A DNA stretch of 64,000 nucleotides from Pseudoxanthomonas sp. z9 (GCF_006542425.1 NZ_VFID01000009.1:62001-126000); one strand, 5' to 3'. Positions 15,285 through 26,051 are shown, counted from the first letter of the stretch. Made by a program: numbers and translations. The notes: a model not told the origin generated them from the letters alone.

Positions 15285-16961
15285 ATGATCCGTCGTTCCT
15301 TGCTCCTGCCGCTGCTGGCGACGCTGTTGCTGGCCGGCTGCGATTCAACCCGCAAGGCGGCCACCGAGGCCGCGCCCGCGCCCCGCGCCTCCGCAGCCCT
15401 GCCCCTGTTCGACACCTTCGGCGACCTGCATCGCGACGTGGCCACCCGCGTGCCCGCGGCGCAACGCTACTTCGACCAGGGTCTGCGCATGGCCTACGGC
15501 TTCAACCACGAAGCGGCCGGACGCGCATTCGCCGAGGCGGCGCGGCTCGATCCGCAATGCGCGATGTGCGTGTGGGGCCAGGCGCTGGTGCTGGGGCCGA
15601 ACATCAACCTGCCGATGGATCCCGAGCAGGCGAAGGACGCCACGGCCCTCGCCGCGCGCGCCGCGCACCTCGCCGGTTCGGCACGCCCAGCCGATCGCGC
15701 GCTGATCCAGGCCCTGCAGGCACGTTACGCCGATCCGGCGCCGGAGGATCGCAAGCCGCTGGATCGCGCCTATGCCGACGCGATGGCGCGGGTGGTCGCG
15801 CAGTTTCCCGACGACGACGACGCGGCGACCCTGTACGCGGAAGCGCTGATGGATCTGTCGCCCTGGGCATACTGGAACACCGACGGCACACCCACGGAAT
15901 TCACCCCGCGCCTGCTCGGCGAACTGGAACGGGTACTTGCGCGCAATCCGCGCCATATCGGCGCGATGCACTACTACATCCATGCCGTCGAAGCCTCGCC
16001 CGCGCCGCAGCGTGCCGAACGCTACGCCGATGCGCTGGCCGCGCTGGCGCCCGGCTCGGGCCACCTGGTGCACATGCCCGCACACATCTACATCCGCGTC
16101 GGCCGCTACCACGATGCAACCCTGACCAATTTCGCCGCGACCACCGCGGACAAGGATTTCCTGGCGGTGTGCCGCGGCAGCAACGGCGTCTACCCGTTGG
16201 GCTATGTGCCGCACAACTGGCATTTCGCCACCATGACCACGGGCCTGACCGGATCCCGCACCCTGGCGCTGCAGGCGGCGGAACAGACCGCCAGTCGCGC
16301 GGATCGCGCCGCGATGGGACAGGCGCCGATGGAGTTCATGCAGCAGTTCGTGGCCACGCCCCTGCTCACCCGGGTCCGTTTCGGAGACTGGGACGCCATC
16401 CTGGCCGACACCGCGACATCGCCGGAACTGCCCTATCTGGCCGCCATCCGGCATTTCGCCCGGGGCATGGCGCACCTGCGCAAGGGCGCGGTGACCGAAG
16501 CCGCGCGCGAAGCCGGCGCCCTGCACGCGATCGCGAACGATCCGGCAATGACGAAGGTGAGCTTCTTCGACATCAACCACGCCGATGGCGTGTTGCGGGT
16601 CGCCGACGCCCTGCTGCGCGGGGAACTGCTGCGTGCGCAGGGCAAGACGGCGGACGGCATCGCCGCGTTGCGCGAGGCTGTCGCCGCCGAGGACGCCCTG
16701 GCCTACAACGAACCCGCCGACTGGCCACTGCCGGCACGGCTCTATCTGGGCGCCGCACTGCTCGAAACCGGCGACGCCCAAGGTGCCGCGGAAGCCTTCG
16801 GCCAGGATCTGAAGACCTATCCCGATAATGGCTGGTCGCTGCTCGGCCTGGCACAGGCGCAGGCCAAACTCGGCCAGGCCGACGCCGCGCGCGCGACTTC
16901 GCGCCGGCAAGCCGCGGCCTGGCAGTGGGCGGATGCGCCGCTGACCGCGGCGCGCTACTGA
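15285..16961 (+). CDS. TPR-repeat lipoprotein
   Basis: A 558-residue lipoprotein. Start chosen at ATG 15285, with AGGGAG about 8 nt upstream; the longer frame from 15105 reads low-complexity DNA. The signal peptide ends in LLLAGC (Cys19 lipidated). The mature part is helical with several tetratricopeptide-like units: near the N-terminus (AAGRAFAEAARLDPQC), in the middle (HYYIHAVEASPAPQRAERYA, then MPAHIYIRVGRY) and at the C-terminus (GAAEAFGQDLKTYPDNGWSL, then AQAQAKLGQ). The HYYIH and MPAHIY motifs are typical of a conserved bacterial family of unknown function. It is probably attached to a membrane as a scaffold. It is convergent with the efflux operon. Confidence 0.8.
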   Translation: MIRRSLLLPLLATLLLAGCDSTRKAATEAAPAPRASAALPLFDTFGDLHRDVATRVPAAQRYFDQGLRMAYGFNHEAAGRAFAEAARLDPQCAMCVWGQALVLGPNINLPMDPEQAKDATALAARAAHLAGSARPADRALIQALQARYADPAPEDRKPLDRAYADAMARVVAQFPDDDDAATLYAEALMDLSPWAYWNTDGTPTEFTPRLLGELERVLARNPRHIGAMHYYIHAVEASPAPQRAERYADALAALAPGSGHLVHMPAHIYIRVGRYHDATLTNFAATTADKDFLAVCRGSNGVYPLGYVPHNWHFATMTTGLTGSRTLALQAAEQTASRADRAAMGQAPMEFMQQFVATPLLTRVRFGDWDAILADTATSPELPYLAAIRHFARGMAHLRKGAVTEAAREAGALHAIANDPAMTKVSFFDINHADGVLRVADALLRGELLRAQGKTADGIAALREAVAAEDALAYNEPADWPLPARLYLGAALLETGDAQGAAEAFGQDLKTYPDNGWSLLGLAQAQAKLGQADAARATSRRQAAAWQWADAPLTAARY

Positions 16962-17010
16962 ACGCCGTCCGCGGGAGGATCAGGCGGGCGCTTGTCGGGC
17001 TGCTTTCGAC

Positions 17011-18441
17011 TCACTGCTGCGGTCGGATGTGCGCCAGGCCGTCCTCACGCCAACCACCCCCCAGCACCTTGTACAGCGCGACCTGGTTGGACTGTTGCGC
17101 CAGCCGGGTGTTCACCAGCGACTGGCGGGCGCCGTAGGCGGCGCGGCGGGCGTCGAGCAGGGTGAGGAAGCTGTCCAGGCCGGCGTCGTAGCGGGCCTGC
17201 GACAGGCGTTCGGCCTGTTCGGTGGCGGACACCAGCGCACGCTGCGAGGCCAGTTGCCCGTCCAGGCTGTCGCTCAGCGCCAGCGCGTCGGCGACTTCGC
17301 GGAAACCGGACTGGATCGCCTTTTCGTACTGGGCCAGCGCGATGTCCTGATCGGCCGTGGCCATGCCCAGGTTCGCGCGCAGCCGCCCGCCCTGGAAGAT
17401 CGGCAGGGTGATCCGGGGGATGAAACTCCACGCGCGGGTGCCGCCGTCGAACAGGCCGGACAATTCGGTCGAGGCCGAGCCGATGGCGCCCGTCAGCTGG
17501 ATGGACGGGAAGAACGCCGCGCGCGCGGCGCCAACATTGGCATTGGCCGACAGCAGCAGATGCTCGGCGGCCATCACGTCCGGGCGCCGCAGCAGCACGT
17601 CGCCCGGCAGGCCGGCCGGCAGCGGCCGCAGTGCGGCGATGTCGGCGAGGTTGTCCTGCGGCAGCAGGTCCTCGTCGACCGGGCCACCCGCCAGCAGCAC
17701 CAGGGCGTTGCGATCCTGCGCAACCTGGCCGGTGAAGCGCGCCACGTCGGTGCGCGCGGTTTCGACCAGGGTGCGGGCCTGGCTCACGTCGAGCGCGGAC
17801 GAGCCGCCGCGCTGGTGGCGGGCCTCGATCAGGCGCAACGAGTCCTCATGCGCCGCCAGGGTGGCCTGGGCGATCCGCAGTTGTTCCCGATCCGCGCCCA
17901 GGGTCAGCCAGGCGTTGGCGACTTCCGCCACCAGCGTCAGCTGCGCCCCACGCCGGTTCTCGGTCTCGGCGAAATACTTCTGCAGCGCGGCGTCGCTCAG
18001 ATTGCGCACGCGGCCGAACAGATCCAGCTCGAACCCGGCCACGCCGAGATTGGCGCTGTACTGCTCGCTGACCGGGACATCGCCGCCGCTGCGGGTCATC
18101 TGTCCCTGCACGTTGAACGAAGGCATGCGGTCGGCGCGCTGGATGCGGTACTGCGCGCGGGCGCGCACCACGTTCAACGCGGCCACGCGCAGGTCGCGGT
18201 TGTTGTCCAGCGACTGGGTGATCAGCGTTTGCAGGCGCGGATCCGGAAAGAACTCGCGCCAGCCGATATCGGCGACATCGGCCACGGCCGGGGCCGGCGA
18301 GGCATCGCCGGCCGCGTGCGACGCCGGCCATTGCGACGGAATCGACGGCGCCACTTCGCTGCCGCGCGGTGCGAGCGTCGCGCAACCGGACAGCACCAGG
18401 GTCATCGCCAGCGCCAGGCCGGCGGTCGAAGGCTTATGCAT
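17011..18441 (-). CDS. Outer-membrane efflux factor lipoprotein (NodT/OprM family)
   Basis: A 476-residue TolC-like channel lipoprotein. Start chosen at ATG 18441, since the residues upstream belong to the RND frame. The lipobox is VLSGC (Cys20). The body shows the two-fold outer membrane efflux protein repeat with characteristic [13 protein letters not shown] and [20 protein letters not shown] segments and a [16 protein letters not shown] motif. It forms the outer-membrane exit duct for the RND pump encoded directly upstream. It overlaps the RND stop by 8 nt and is last in the three-gene operon. Confidence 0.93.
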   Translation of the reverse strand: MHKPSTAGLALAMTLVLSGCATLAPRGSEVAPSIPSQWPASHAAGDASPAPAVADVADIGWREFFPDPRLQTLITQSLDNNRDLRVAALNVVRARAQYRIQRADRMPSFNVQGQMTRSGGDVPVSEQYSANLGVAGFELDLFGRVRNLSDAALQKYFAETENRRGAQLTLVAEVANAWLTLGADREQLRIAQATLAAHEDSLRLIEARHQRGGSSALDVSQARTLVETARTDVARFTGQVAQDRNALVLLAGGPVDEDLLPQDNLADIAALRPLPAGLPGDVLLRRPDVMAAEHLLLSANANVGAARAAFFPSIQLTGAIGSASTELSGLFDGGTRAWSFIPRITLPIFQGGRLRANLGMATADQDIALAQYEKAIQSGFREVADALALSDSLDGQLASQRALVSATEQAERLSQARYDAGLDSFLTLLDARRAAYGARQSLVNTRLAQQSNQVALYKVLGGGWREDGLAHIRPQQ

Positions 18442-21400
18442 GGGTTTCTCCCTGGATCTCCGCGTTTCCGATATTCGCGGCGGGCTTCTTGCGACTGAAA
18501 ACGCGCTGCACCACCACGAAGAACAGCGGCACGAAGAACACGCCCAGCACGGTGCCGACAATCATGCCGCCGAGCACGCCGGTGCCGATCGCCCGCTGTG
18601 CGCCGGAGCCCGCGCCCGCCGCGATGGCCAGCGGCAGCACGCCAAGGCCGAACGCCAACGAAGTCATGATGATCGGGCGCAGGCGATCGCGGACCGCGTT
18701 CATGGTGGCGTCGATGAGGCCGACGCCCCGCTCCAGATTCTCCTTGGCGAACTCCACGATCAGGATGGCGTTCTTGCTGGTCAGGCCCACCGTGGTCAGC
18801 ATCGCCACCTGGAAGTAGACGTCGCGCTCCATGCCACGGAAGGTGTTGGCCAGCACCGCGCCGAGGATGCCCAGCGGCGCGACCAGCAACACCGCGGTCG
18901 GCACGCTCCAGCTCTCGTACATCGCGGCCAGGCAGAGGAACACGATCATCAGCGACAGTGTGTACAGCAGCGGCGTCTGCGCGCCGGCCTGGCGTTCCTG
19001 GTACGACAGCGCGGTCCACTCGATGCCGAAGCCCGGTGGCAATTGCGCGGCCAGGCGTTCGATCTCGGCCATCGCGTCGCCCGAGGCCACGCCGGGCGCC
19101 GGTTCGCCCTGGATTTCCATCGCCGAAACACCGTTGTAGCGTTCCAGGCGCGGCGAGCCATAGTCCCAATGCTTGGAAGCGAACGCGCTGAACGGCACCA
19201 TCCGGCCCTCGGCGTTCTTCACCGACCACAGATCGAAGTCCTCCGGGACCATGCGGAACGGCTGGTCGGCCTGCACGAACACGCGCTTGACCCGGCCGCG
19301 GTCGACGAAGTCGTCGATGTACTGGCTGCCCCAGGCGGTCGCCAGGGTGCTGTTGATCTGCTCGATCGACAGGCCCTGTGCGCTGGCCTTGGCCACATCG
19401 ATGTCGATGCGGAACTGCGGCGTGTCCTCCTGCCCGTTCGGACGCACGTTGGCCAGCTGGCCGCTTTCGGCCGCCATGCCAAGCAGCTGGTTGCGCGCGG
19501 CCAACAGGGCTTCGTGGCCCTGGCCGCCGTTGTCCTTCAGGAAGAAGGTGTAACCCGAGGCGGTGCCCAGTTCCGGAATCGCCGGCGGCGGGAACGCGAA
19601 GATGAAGGCGTCCTTGATCCCGCCGAGCGCGACCATCGCGCGGCCGGTCACCGGCATCACGCCATCCTCGGCGCCGCGCTCGCCCCAATCCTTGAGCTTG
19701 ACGAAGGCCATGCCCGCGTTCTGGCCCATGCCAGCGAAGCTGAAGCCCTGCACCGAGAACACCGACTCCACCGCACCCTTCTCGTTCTCCAGGAAGTGGT
19801 TCTCCAGTGCCTGGATCGATTCCATCGTGCGCTCCTGGGTGGCGCCCACCGGCGCCTGCACCAGCGCCATCAGCACGCCCTGGTCCTCGTTGGGCAGGAA
19901 CGCGCTGGGCAGTCGCACGAACAGCACGCCCATCAGCACGAACATGCCCAGCACGATGCCCATGAAGCGCCACGGTCGCGCCAGGATGCCACGCACGCCG
20001 CGCTGGTAGCTTTCGCTGGAACGGTCGAAGCCGCGGTTGAACGCATTGAAGAAACGACCGGCCAGGCCGCGATGGGCGACATGATGCTCACCCTTCTTCA
20101 GCGGCTTGAGCAGGGTCGCGCACAGCGCCGGGGTCAGCACGATCGCGACCAATACCGACAGCGCCATCGCCGACACGATGGTGGCGGAGAACTGGCGGTA
20201 GATCACGCCGGTGGATCCGCTCATGAACGCCATCGGCACGAACACCGCCGACAGCACCAGGCCGATGCCGACCAGCGCGCCGGTGATCTGGCCCATCGAC
20301 TTGCGGGTGGCCTCCAGCGGCGACAGTCCTTCCTCGGACATGATGCGCTCGACGTTCTCCACCACCACGATGGCGTCGTCGACCAGCAGGCCGATCGCGA
20401 GCACCATCGCGAACATCGTCAGCATGTTCACCGAGAAGCCCAGCGCGGCCAGCACGCCGAAGGTACCCAGCAGCACCACCGGCACGGCGATGGTGGGAAT
20501 CAGGGTGGCGCGGAAGTTCTGCAGGAACAGGTACATCACCACGAACACCAGCACGATCGCTTCGAGCAGGGTCTTCACCACGCCCTTGATCGACACCCGC
20601 ACGAACGGGGTGGTGTCGTAGGGCGTCTCGGCCTTCAGGCCCGCCGGGAAGAACGGGGTGAGTTCGTCGAGGGTCTTCTGCACGCCGGCCGCGGTGTCCA
20701 GCGCGTTGGCGCCGGTGGCCAGGGTGATCGCCAGACCGCTGGCCGGCTGGCCGTTGTAGCGGGTGATGAAGTCGTAGGACTCGGCGCCCAGCTCGACCCG
20801 GGCCACGTCGCCCAGGCGCAGTTCCGATCCGTCCTGCGCGCTGCGCACGACGATGTCGCGGAACTGTTCGGGCGTCTGCAGGCGCGACTGCGCGTTGATG
20901 GTGGCGTTGAGCTGCTGGCCCTTCACCGCCGGCGCGCCGCCGAGCTGGCCGATGGCGACCTGCGCGTTCTGCGCCCGGATCGCGGCGACCACCTCCGGTA
21001 CCGAGAGGTGGTAGGTGTGCAGCTTGTTCGGATCCAGCCAGATGCGCATGGCGTACTTGCCGCCGAACACCTGGATGTTGCCGACGCCCGGCACGCGGCT
21101 GAGCTGGTCGACGACATTGGAGCCGACATAGTCGGCGATGTCGTTCTCGTCCATGCTGCCGTCCTCGGAGACGAAGGCCAGCACGTTGAGGAAGCCCGAG
21201 CTGGACTTGGCCACGTTGATGCCCTGCCGCTGCACTTCCTGCGGCAGCAGCGGCATCGCCAGCTGCAGCTTGTTCTGCACCTGCACCTGGGCGATGTCCG
21301 GGTTGGTCCCGCTCTCGAAGGTCAGGGTTATCGTCGCCATGCCGTTGGCGGAGCTGTTGGACGAGAAATAGATCAGCCCGTCCAGGCCCTTCATGTTCTG

Positions 21401-21598
21401 CTCGATGATCTGGGTCACCGAATCCTCGACCACCTTGGCCGAGGCGCCCGGATAGGTCGCGCTGATTTCCACCGCCGGCGGCGCGACGTTGGGATACATC
21501 GAGACCGGCAGCTTGAACAGGGCCAGGCCGCCGGCGAGCATGATGATGATGGCGATGACCCACGCGAAGATGGGTCGGTCGATGAAGAAGCGTGCCAT
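18434..21598 (-). CDS. RND multidrug efflux transporter (AcrB/SmeE/MexB type, HAE1)
   Basis: A full-length 1,054-residue inner-membrane RND transporter starting [18 protein letters not shown]. The proton-relay aspartates are at D407 and D408 in [13 protein letters not shown], the same positions as in AcrB. The [14 protein letters not shown] and PAIPELGT regions of the porter domains are typical of hydrophobe/amphiphile exporters. It takes drugs, detergents or toxic aromatics from the periplasm or inner leaflet, driven by the proton gradient. It is middle gene of the operon, 12 nt after the fusion protein and overlapping the outer membrane factor. It is probably repressed by the divergent TetR protein. 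Confidence 0.96.
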   Translation of the reverse strand: MARFFIDRPIFAWVIAIIIMLAGGLALFKLPVSMYPNVAPPAVEISATYPGASAKVVEDSVTQIIEQNMKGLDGLIYFSSNSSANGMATITLTFESGTNPDIAQVQVQNKLQLAMPLLPQEVQRQGINVAKSSSGFLNVLAFVSEDGSMDENDIADYVGSNVVDQLSRVPGVGNIQVFGGKYAMRIWLDPNKLHTYHLSVPEVVAAIRAQNAQVAIGQLGGAPAVKGQQLNATINAQSRLQTPEQFRDIVVRSAQDGSELRLGDVARVELGAESYDFITRYNGQPASGLAITLATGANALDTAAGVQKTLDELTPFFPAGLKAETPYDTTPFVRVSIKGVVKTLLEAIVLVFVVMYLFLQNFRATLIPTIAVPVVLLGTFGVLAALGFSVNMLTMFAMVLAIGLLVDDAIVVVENVERIMSEEGLSPLEATRKSMGQITGALVGIGLVLSAVFVPMAFMSGSTGVIYRQFSATIVSAMALSVLVAIVLTPALCATLLKPLKKGEHHVAHRGLAGRFFNAFNRGFDRSSESYQRGVRGILARPWRFMGIVLGMFVLMGVLFVRLPSAFLPNEDQGVLMALVQAPVGATQERTMESIQALENHFLENEKGAVESVFSVQGFSFAGMGQNAGMAFVKLKDWGERGAEDGVMPVTGRAMVALGGIKDAFIFAFPPPAIPELGTASGYTFFLKDNGGQGHEALLAARNQLLGMAAESGQLANVRPNGQEDTPQFRIDIDVAKASAQGLSIEQINSTLATAWGSQYIDDFVDRGRVKRVFVQADQPFRMVPEDFDLWSVKNAEGRMVPFSAFASKHWDYGSPRLERYNGVSAMEIQGEPAPGVASGDAMAEIERLAAQLPPGFGIEWTALSYQERQAGAQTPLLYTLSLMIVFLCLAAMYESWSVPTAVLLVAPLGILGAVLANTFRGMERDVYFQVAMLTTVGLTSKNAILIVEFAKENLERGVGLIDATMNAVRDRLRPIIMTSLAFGLGVLPLAIAAGAGSGAQRAIGTGVLGGMIVGTVLGVFFVPLFFVVVQRVFSRKKPAANIGNAEIQGETHA

Positions 21599-21610
21599 GG
21601 GATTCTCCGC

Positions 21611-22795
21611 TTACCGCGCGCCGTGGACGGCGGCCGGCGCCGTGGACGTCGCGGTCCTTGCCGGCCTGGCGTCCCGCTCGGTGGCCTGCACGGGCATGCC
21701 GGGGCCGATCTTCTGCAGGCCTTCGACGATGACCCTGTCGCCGGCCTTGAGGCCGTCCTCGACCAGCCACTTGTCGCCCAGCGCGCGGCTGACCTTGACC
21801 GGCCGCACTTCGACCTTGCCGTCCTTGCCGACCACCATCGCGGTGGTATCGCCCTTCGGGTCGCGGGCGATGCCCTGCATCGGCACCAGCAGCGCGTCGT
21901 TGCGCACGCCACCGCCGATCACCGCGCGCACGTACATGCCGGGCATCAGCACGCCCTCGGGATTGTCGACCTTCACCCGCAGGCCGAAGCTGCCGGTGCC
22001 GGGATCGACGCTGACCTCGGAGAACTCCAGCATGCCCTTGTGATCGAAGGTGCTGCCGTCTTCGAGCAGGATGCTCACCGGCAGTTGCTGGTTGTCCTGC
22101 AATCGCCCGGCCGCCAGTTCGCGGCGCAGTTGCAGCAATTCGGCCGAGGACTGGCTGAGGTCGACGTAGATCGGATCCAGTTGCTGCACCGTGGCCAGCG
22201 CTTCGGCCTGGCCGGCATTGACCAGGGCGCCCTGGGTGACCGTGGACTTGCCGATGCGGCCGCTGATGGGCGCGGTGATCCGCGCATAGCCCAGGGTCAC
22301 GTTGGCCGCGTCCAGCGAGGCGCGGGCGGCACCGACATCGGCGTCGGCCTGCTGCTGCGCGGCGACCGCGTTCTCCAGATCCTGCTGGCTGACCGCGTCG
22401 ATCTTCGCCAGCTCGCCGATGCGGCGCGCGCTCAGGCGGGCGGCGTGGGCGGTGGCCTCGGCGCGCGCCAGCTGCGCGCGGGCGGTGTTGGCCTGGGCGC
22501 GATAGCTGGCGTCGTCGAGTTGGTACAGCGGTTGTCCAGCCTTGACCACGCCGCCTTCGGTGAACAGGCGGCGGGCAACGATGCCGTTGACCTGCGGGCG
22601 GACTTCGGCGACCAGGAACGCCTGGGTGCGGCCGGGGAGTTCCCGGGTCAGGCCGACCTGTTCGGTCTTCAAGGTGGTCACGGTGACCTGGCCGGGGCCG
22701 CCCTGCGGCGCCTCCGGTTCACCACCGCCACAGGCGGACAGGGACAGGCCGATCGCCAGCGACAGGGCGAGGAAGGGGAGCGGGATTCGGGACAT
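21611..22795 (-). CDS. RND periplasmic adaptor (membrane fusion) lipoprotein
   Basis: A 394-residue AcrA/SmeD-type adaptor. Start chosen at ATG 22795, giving a lipoprotein signal LAIGLSLSAC (Cys22). The domain order is as expected: beta-barrel/lipoyl strand (LPGRTQAFLVAEVRPQVNGI), an alpha-hairpin coiled coil (about 95-165), the returning lipoyl strand (ARITAPISGRIGKSTVTQGA) and a membrane-proximal domain. It links the RND pump and the outer-membrane channel. It is first gene of the operon; its promoter lies in the 224-nt intergenic region shared with the TetR gene. Confidence 0.94.
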   Translation of the reverse strand: MSRIPLPFLALSLAIGLSLSACGGGEPEAPQGGPGQVTVTTLKTEQVGLTRELPGRTQAFLVAEVRPQVNGIVARRLFTEGGVVKAGQPLYQLDDASYRAQANTARAQLARAEATAHAARLSARRIGELAKIDAVSQQDLENAVAAQQQADADVGAARASLDAANVTLGYARITAPISGRIGKSTVTQGALVNAGQAEALATVQQLDPIYVDLSQSSAELLQLRRELAAGRLQDNQQLPVSILLEDGSTFDHKGMLEFSEVSVDPGTGSFGLRVKVDNPEGVLMPGMYVRAVIGGGVRNDALLVPMQGIARDPKGDTTAMVVGKDGKVEVRPVKVSRALGDKWLVEDGLKAGDRVIVEGLQKIGPGMPVQATERDARPARTATSTAPAAVHGAR

Positions 22796-22949
22796 GGCGG
22801 TGGGGTCGAAGTGGGGATTCGGGCGCCGATTGGCGGCCAAAATGCGCTATGGCGGCGCTAATGGCTGTCAAAAAGCGGGAAACGCGCACCGGGCCTGGCT
22901 ACCCGCGGAGCGCGGTATCCGGCTGGGCCCAGTGCGGGGCACGAAATAT

Positions 22950-22963
22950 ACATTCATGAATGT
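22950..22963. promoter_or_regulatory. TetR-type operator palindrome
   Basis: ACATTCATGAATGT is a perfect 14-bp palindrome in the divergent region between the efflux operon and the TetR gene, followed by TTGTTTGTAAA. It is close to the core of known AcrR/TtgR/SmeT-type operators, so it is the probable binding site through which the TetR protein represses both directions. Confidence 0.75.
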
Positions 22964-23019
22964 TTGTTTGTAAACCGGTACAATTCAGCCCGGTTTCACC
23001 CAGCGAATGCGCAAGGCAG

Positions 23020-23688
23020 ATGGCCAGAAAAACCAAAGAAGAAGCGCAGGCGACGCGGGAAGGCATCCTCGACGCCGCCCAGGCCTGTTTCCACGAACAC
23101 GGAGTCGCCGGCACCACCCTGGCGATGATCGGCGCCCGCGCCGGCTATACCCGCGGCGCGGTCTACTGGCATTTCAAGAACAAGACCGAGGTGCTCGAGG
23201 CGATGATCAACCGCGAGCGCGTCACCTTCATCCAGCGCCTGCGCCGCACCTACTCTCCCAAGCGCACCACGCCGGTGCTGGATCTGCGTTCGGCATTGCT
23301 GGTGTCCATCCAGGAACTGGCGGAGGACGAGCGCGCACGCAACATGATGGAGATCATGCTGCGCAATGACCTGTCGGCCGAAAGCCAGGCCATGCAGGAT
23401 CTGCAGCACGAAAGCACGCTCGAGGAACTGGAGATCATCACCCTCGCCTTCCAGCGCGCCCGGGACCTGGGCCAGCTCCGCGACGACGCGGATGCGGCCA
23501 CGGCATCGCGAATCCTGCATGCCAGCCTGTCGGGCGTGCTCTACAGCGCGATGCTGGAACCGGAGCTGTTCGATCTGATGCGCGATGGCGCCGAAGTCAT
23601 CGACATCGTCTTCGCCGCCTACGTCAAACCAGGCGAGTTCACGCCAGGCGCTCCCGCATCGCCGTTGCCCGATCACGACGACGAGTGA
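23020..23688 (+). CDS. TetR-family repressor of the RND pump (AcrR/TtgR/SmeT-like)
   Basis: A 222-residue TetR regulator. Start chosen at ATG 23020 (MARKTKEEAQATREGILDAA), which fits the usual N-terminus of the AcrR subfamily. The helix-turn-helix is at about 30-55 (TLAMIGARAGYTRGAVYWHF). The C-terminal half is the ligand-binding and dimer domain with the ARNMMEIMLRNDL segment seen in AcrR/TtgR proteins. Divergent from the efflux operon with a perfect palindrome in between, it most likely binds pump substrates and releases the operator. Confidence 0.92.
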   Translation: MARKTKEEAQATREGILDAAQACFHEHGVAGTTLAMIGARAGYTRGAVYWHFKNKTEVLEAMINRERVTFIQRLRRTYSPKRTTPVLDLRSALLVSIQELAEDERARNMMEIMLRNDLSAESQAMQDLQHESTLEELEIITLAFQRARDLGQLRDDADAATASRILHASLSGVLYSAMLEPELFDLMRDGAEVIDIVFAAYVKPGEFTPGAPASPLPDHDDE

Positions 23689-23765
23689 TGGCGCGATCGC
23701 CGCGGCATTGATTCCCGTCGCCCACCCCGGTTCAATGCCGGGACCGGAGTTCGAGGGAGAAATGG

Positions 23766-24560
23766 ATGCGTGGTTTCCTTTTTGCCGCCGCATGGCTGGC
23801 GACCGCGCCTGTGCTGGCATCGGAACCCCGTGACCTGTGTCCCGATCGTCCGGGCCTGGGCACGCCGGCCTGTACGGTGGAACGCGGCGACGCGGTGTTC
23901 GAGATCGGCCTGGCCGACTGGACCCGTGACAGTTCACCCGGCCTGCGCAGCGAACAATTCCTGACCGGCGACGCGCTGCTGCGCTTCGGCCTGAACGACA
24001 CGCTGGAGGCGCAGATGGGCTGGACCGCCTACGGCCGTGTGCGCGAACGCGACACGTTGTCCGGCACGACCACGCGGGCCTCGCGTTTCGGCGATGTCAG
24101 CCTCGCCCTGCGCCAGAACCTGCGAAATCCCGACGGCGGCGGCTTCTCGCTGGCGCTGATGCCCTATGCGAACCTGCCCAGCGGCCGCGCGCCGGTGGGT
24201 GCCGAGGATTGGAGCGCCGGTCTGCGGCTGCCGATCAGCATCGAACTGGGCACGGTGTCGCTGGGTTTCACCCCGCAGGTCGAAGCCGCCGTGGACGGCG
24301 ACGGCGATGGCCGGCACCTGAGCTATGGATCCGTGGCCGGGCTGGGATTCGGCGTGAGCGACACCGTGTCCGGATCGTTCGAAGTTTCGCTGACCCGGGA
24401 TCGCGATCCCGAAGGCCATGTCACCGAGGCGCTGGCCGGTCTGTCATTCGGTTGGCAGCGCGGCGAGGACGCCCAATGGGATGCGGGCGTCAATGCCGGG
24501 CTCAATGACGACAGTCCCGACCTGCAGATCTACGTGGGCTACGCGCGGCGATTCCGCTGA
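23766..24560 (+). CDS. Outer-membrane beta-barrel protein (MetA-pathway-like transporter family)
   Basis: A 264-residue protein with a signal peptide (RGFLFAAAWLATAPVLAS). Amphipathic beta-strands alternate through its length, and it ends in a terminal aromatic-Arg motif (YARRFR) close to the C-terminal signature of outer-membrane barrels. The pattern resembles the transporter family related to phenol-degradation meta-pathway proteins, a group of poorly characterised porin-like proteins. GGGAG lies 6-8 nt upstream of ATG 23766. It follows the TetR gene by 77 nt and may be transcribed with it. The function is not established. Confidence 0.72.
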   Translation: MRGFLFAAAWLATAPVLASEPRDLCPDRPGLGTPACTVERGDAVFEIGLADWTRDSSPGLRSEQFLTGDALLRFGLNDTLEAQMGWTAYGRVRERDTLSGTTTRASRFGDVSLALRQNLRNPDGGGFSLALMPYANLPSGRAPVGAEDWSAGLRLPISIELGTVSLGFTPQVEAAVDGDGDGRHLSYGSVAGLGFGVSDTVSGSFEVSLTRDRDPEGHVTEALAGLSFGWQRGEDAQWDAGVNAGLNDDSPDLQIYVGYARRFR

Positions 24561-24571
24561 TCCGCGCGATC

Positions 24572-24639
24572 TGCAGCGCCGGGCCGGCCCGGCCCCATGG
24601 AGAGAGGACGGGCGAAAGCCGGGCGAACCCGGCGCTGCA
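24572..24639. terminator. Long 12-bp inverted repeat between convergent genes
   Basis: TGCAGCGCCGGG (24572-24583) and CCCGGCGCTGCA (24628-24639) are perfectly complementary and enclose 44 GC-rich nt that can fold into smaller stems (GGGCCGGCCC, GCCGGGC). The element lies between the convergent barrel-protein and GH109-type genes. It lacks a T-run, so it may be a bidirectional transcription barrier or a REP-like repeat rather than a classic terminator. Confidence 0.5.
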
Positions 24640-24642
24640 AGA

Positions 24643-25998
24643 TCAATAGCGGGCGTCGAAGGCGAAGATCGGCTTGCGGGACTTCCACAGGCCATGGGTG
24701 AAATCCGGGAACTCCAGGGTCTTGAAGCCTTCGGCGATGGACTGCTCCGACAGCGGCGTGATCGCGCTCCAGGCAAGCGCGTCGTAGATGTCGATCGGCA
24801 TCGGCGCCTCGGCCTTCACCGCCTCGACGAAGGCATGGATGACGAAGTAGTCCATGCCGCCGTGGCCGGCGCCTTCCGCATCCTGCGCGTACTTGCGCCA
24901 CAGCGGATGATCGAATTCGTCCTGGTAGCCCTGGAACGGCTCCCACTTGTGTCCCGGACTGCGGCCCTCGATGTGGATGGACTGGTTGAGATCCATCCAC
25001 AGGCCCCTGGTGCCCTGCACGCGGAACCCGAGCGAGTACGGGCGCGGCAGCGAGGTATCGTGCTGGAGGAGGATGGTCTCGCCGTTCTCGCAGGCCAGGG
25101 TGGTGGTGACCACGTCGCCCAGCTTGAACTTCACCTGGGTGCTGGGGTGGGTGGTGCCGCCGCTCTTGGCCACGGTGTACTCATGCAGGCCGCGCGCCTT
25201 GGTGGCGAAACTGTTGATGTGGGTGAAGCGGTTGCCGCGGTTGATGCCCGTATACATGGCGCACGGGCCGATGCCGTGGCTGGGATACAGCTCGCCATTG
25301 CGGCGGACCGAATGCTCGGTGCGCCAGCGCGCCTCCGACCAGCCCTTGGGACCGAATTCCACGCCGCTGCCGTAGGGCTCGGCCGGATTGCCGGAGTTGA
25401 ACTTGACCGCACGCAGATCGTGCTGGTAACCGCCCTGCAGGTGGACCAGTTCGCCGAACAGGCCCGCCCGCACCATCTGCAGCGCCGCCATCACGTCGCG
25501 GCGGTAGCACACGTTTTCCAGCAGCATGTAGGACGTGCCGGTGCGCTGCTGCGCGGCCAGCACGTCCCAGTGATCCTGCAGGGTGACGCCGGCGACGACT
25601 TCGCAGCCGACCGCCACCTTGGCTTCCATCGCCTCGATCGCCATCGGCGCATGCCATTCCCACGGCGTGGCGATGATCACGCCATCCAGCCCGCGTTGCT
25701 GGAGCAGGCGGCGATAGGCGTGCGTGTCGCCGTCCTGTCCGTACGCCTTCGGCGCCGGCTTGCCGGCCTTGGCCGCCATGTCCAGCGCCTGCTTGAGCAT
25801 GACCGGCTCGATGTCGCACAGCGCCGCGACCTCGACGTCGTCACGGCGCAGCAGCTCCTTCAGCAGGACCTGGCCACGCATGCCGGTGCCGATCATGCCC
25901 AGCCGGATCTTGCGCTTGCTGGCCCAGGCCGGCGTGGTCGGCAGCAGGGTGGCCGCGCCAAGCGCGGCTCCTGCGAGGATGAACTCTCTACGTTTCAT
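24643..25998 (-). CDS. GH109-type NAD-dependent alpha-N-acetylgalactosaminidase (Gfo/Idh/MocA fold)
   Basis: A 451-residue Gfo/Idh/MocA-fold protein. It begins with a Tat signal (KRREFILAG then ALGAATLLPTTPAWA), consistent with export folded around NAD. The Rossmann motif is GMIGTGMRGQ. The segment RTEHSVRRNGELYPSHGIGP, with its Tyr and His, and the following INRGN match glycoside hydrolase family 109. That family uses NAD in a redox-assisted retaining mechanism to release alpha-linked GalNAc. A GalNAc role is supported by the adjacent AgaS-K-Z-R-A-P catabolic genes. It is third and last gene of the GH31-receptor-GH109 operon, 53 nt after the receptor. The start at 25998 is chosen over the longer frame for the Tat signal. 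A plain sugar dehydrogenase is the alternative. Confidence 0.82.
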   Translation of the reverse strand: MKRREFILAGAALGAATLLPTTPAWASKRKIRLGMIGTGMRGQVLLKELLRRDDVEVAALCDIEPVMLKQALDMAAKAGKPAPKAYGQDGDTHAYRRLLQQRGLDGVIIATPWEWHAPMAIEAMEAKVAVGCEVVAGVTLQDHWDVLAAQQRTGTSYMLLENVCYRRDVMAALQMVRAGLFGELVHLQGGYQHDLRAVKFNSGNPAEPYGSGVEFGPKGWSEARWRTEHSVRRNGELYPSHGIGPCAMYTGINRGNRFTHINSFATKARGLHEYTVAKSGGTTHPSTQVKFKLGDVVTTTLACENGETILLQHDTSLPRPYSLGFRVQGTRGLWMDLNQSIHIEGRSPGHKWEPFQGYQDEFDHPLWRKYAQDAEGAGHGGMDYFVIHAFVEAVKAEAPMPIDIYDALAWSAITPLSEQSIAEGFKTLEFPDFTHGLWKSRKPIFAFDARY

Positions 25999-26051
25999 TT
26001 GCAGCGGAACTCCCTGTGACAGGGCGCCGGCGGACCGGCGCGTTTGTTTCG

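Noticed and set aside
17357..22861. An 1,834-codon open frame on the plus strand across the efflux genes
   Set aside because: It is antisense to three certain genes (outer membrane factor, RND pump, adaptor). Its His/Arg/Gln-rich composition is what high-GC codon bias produces in the opposite frame.
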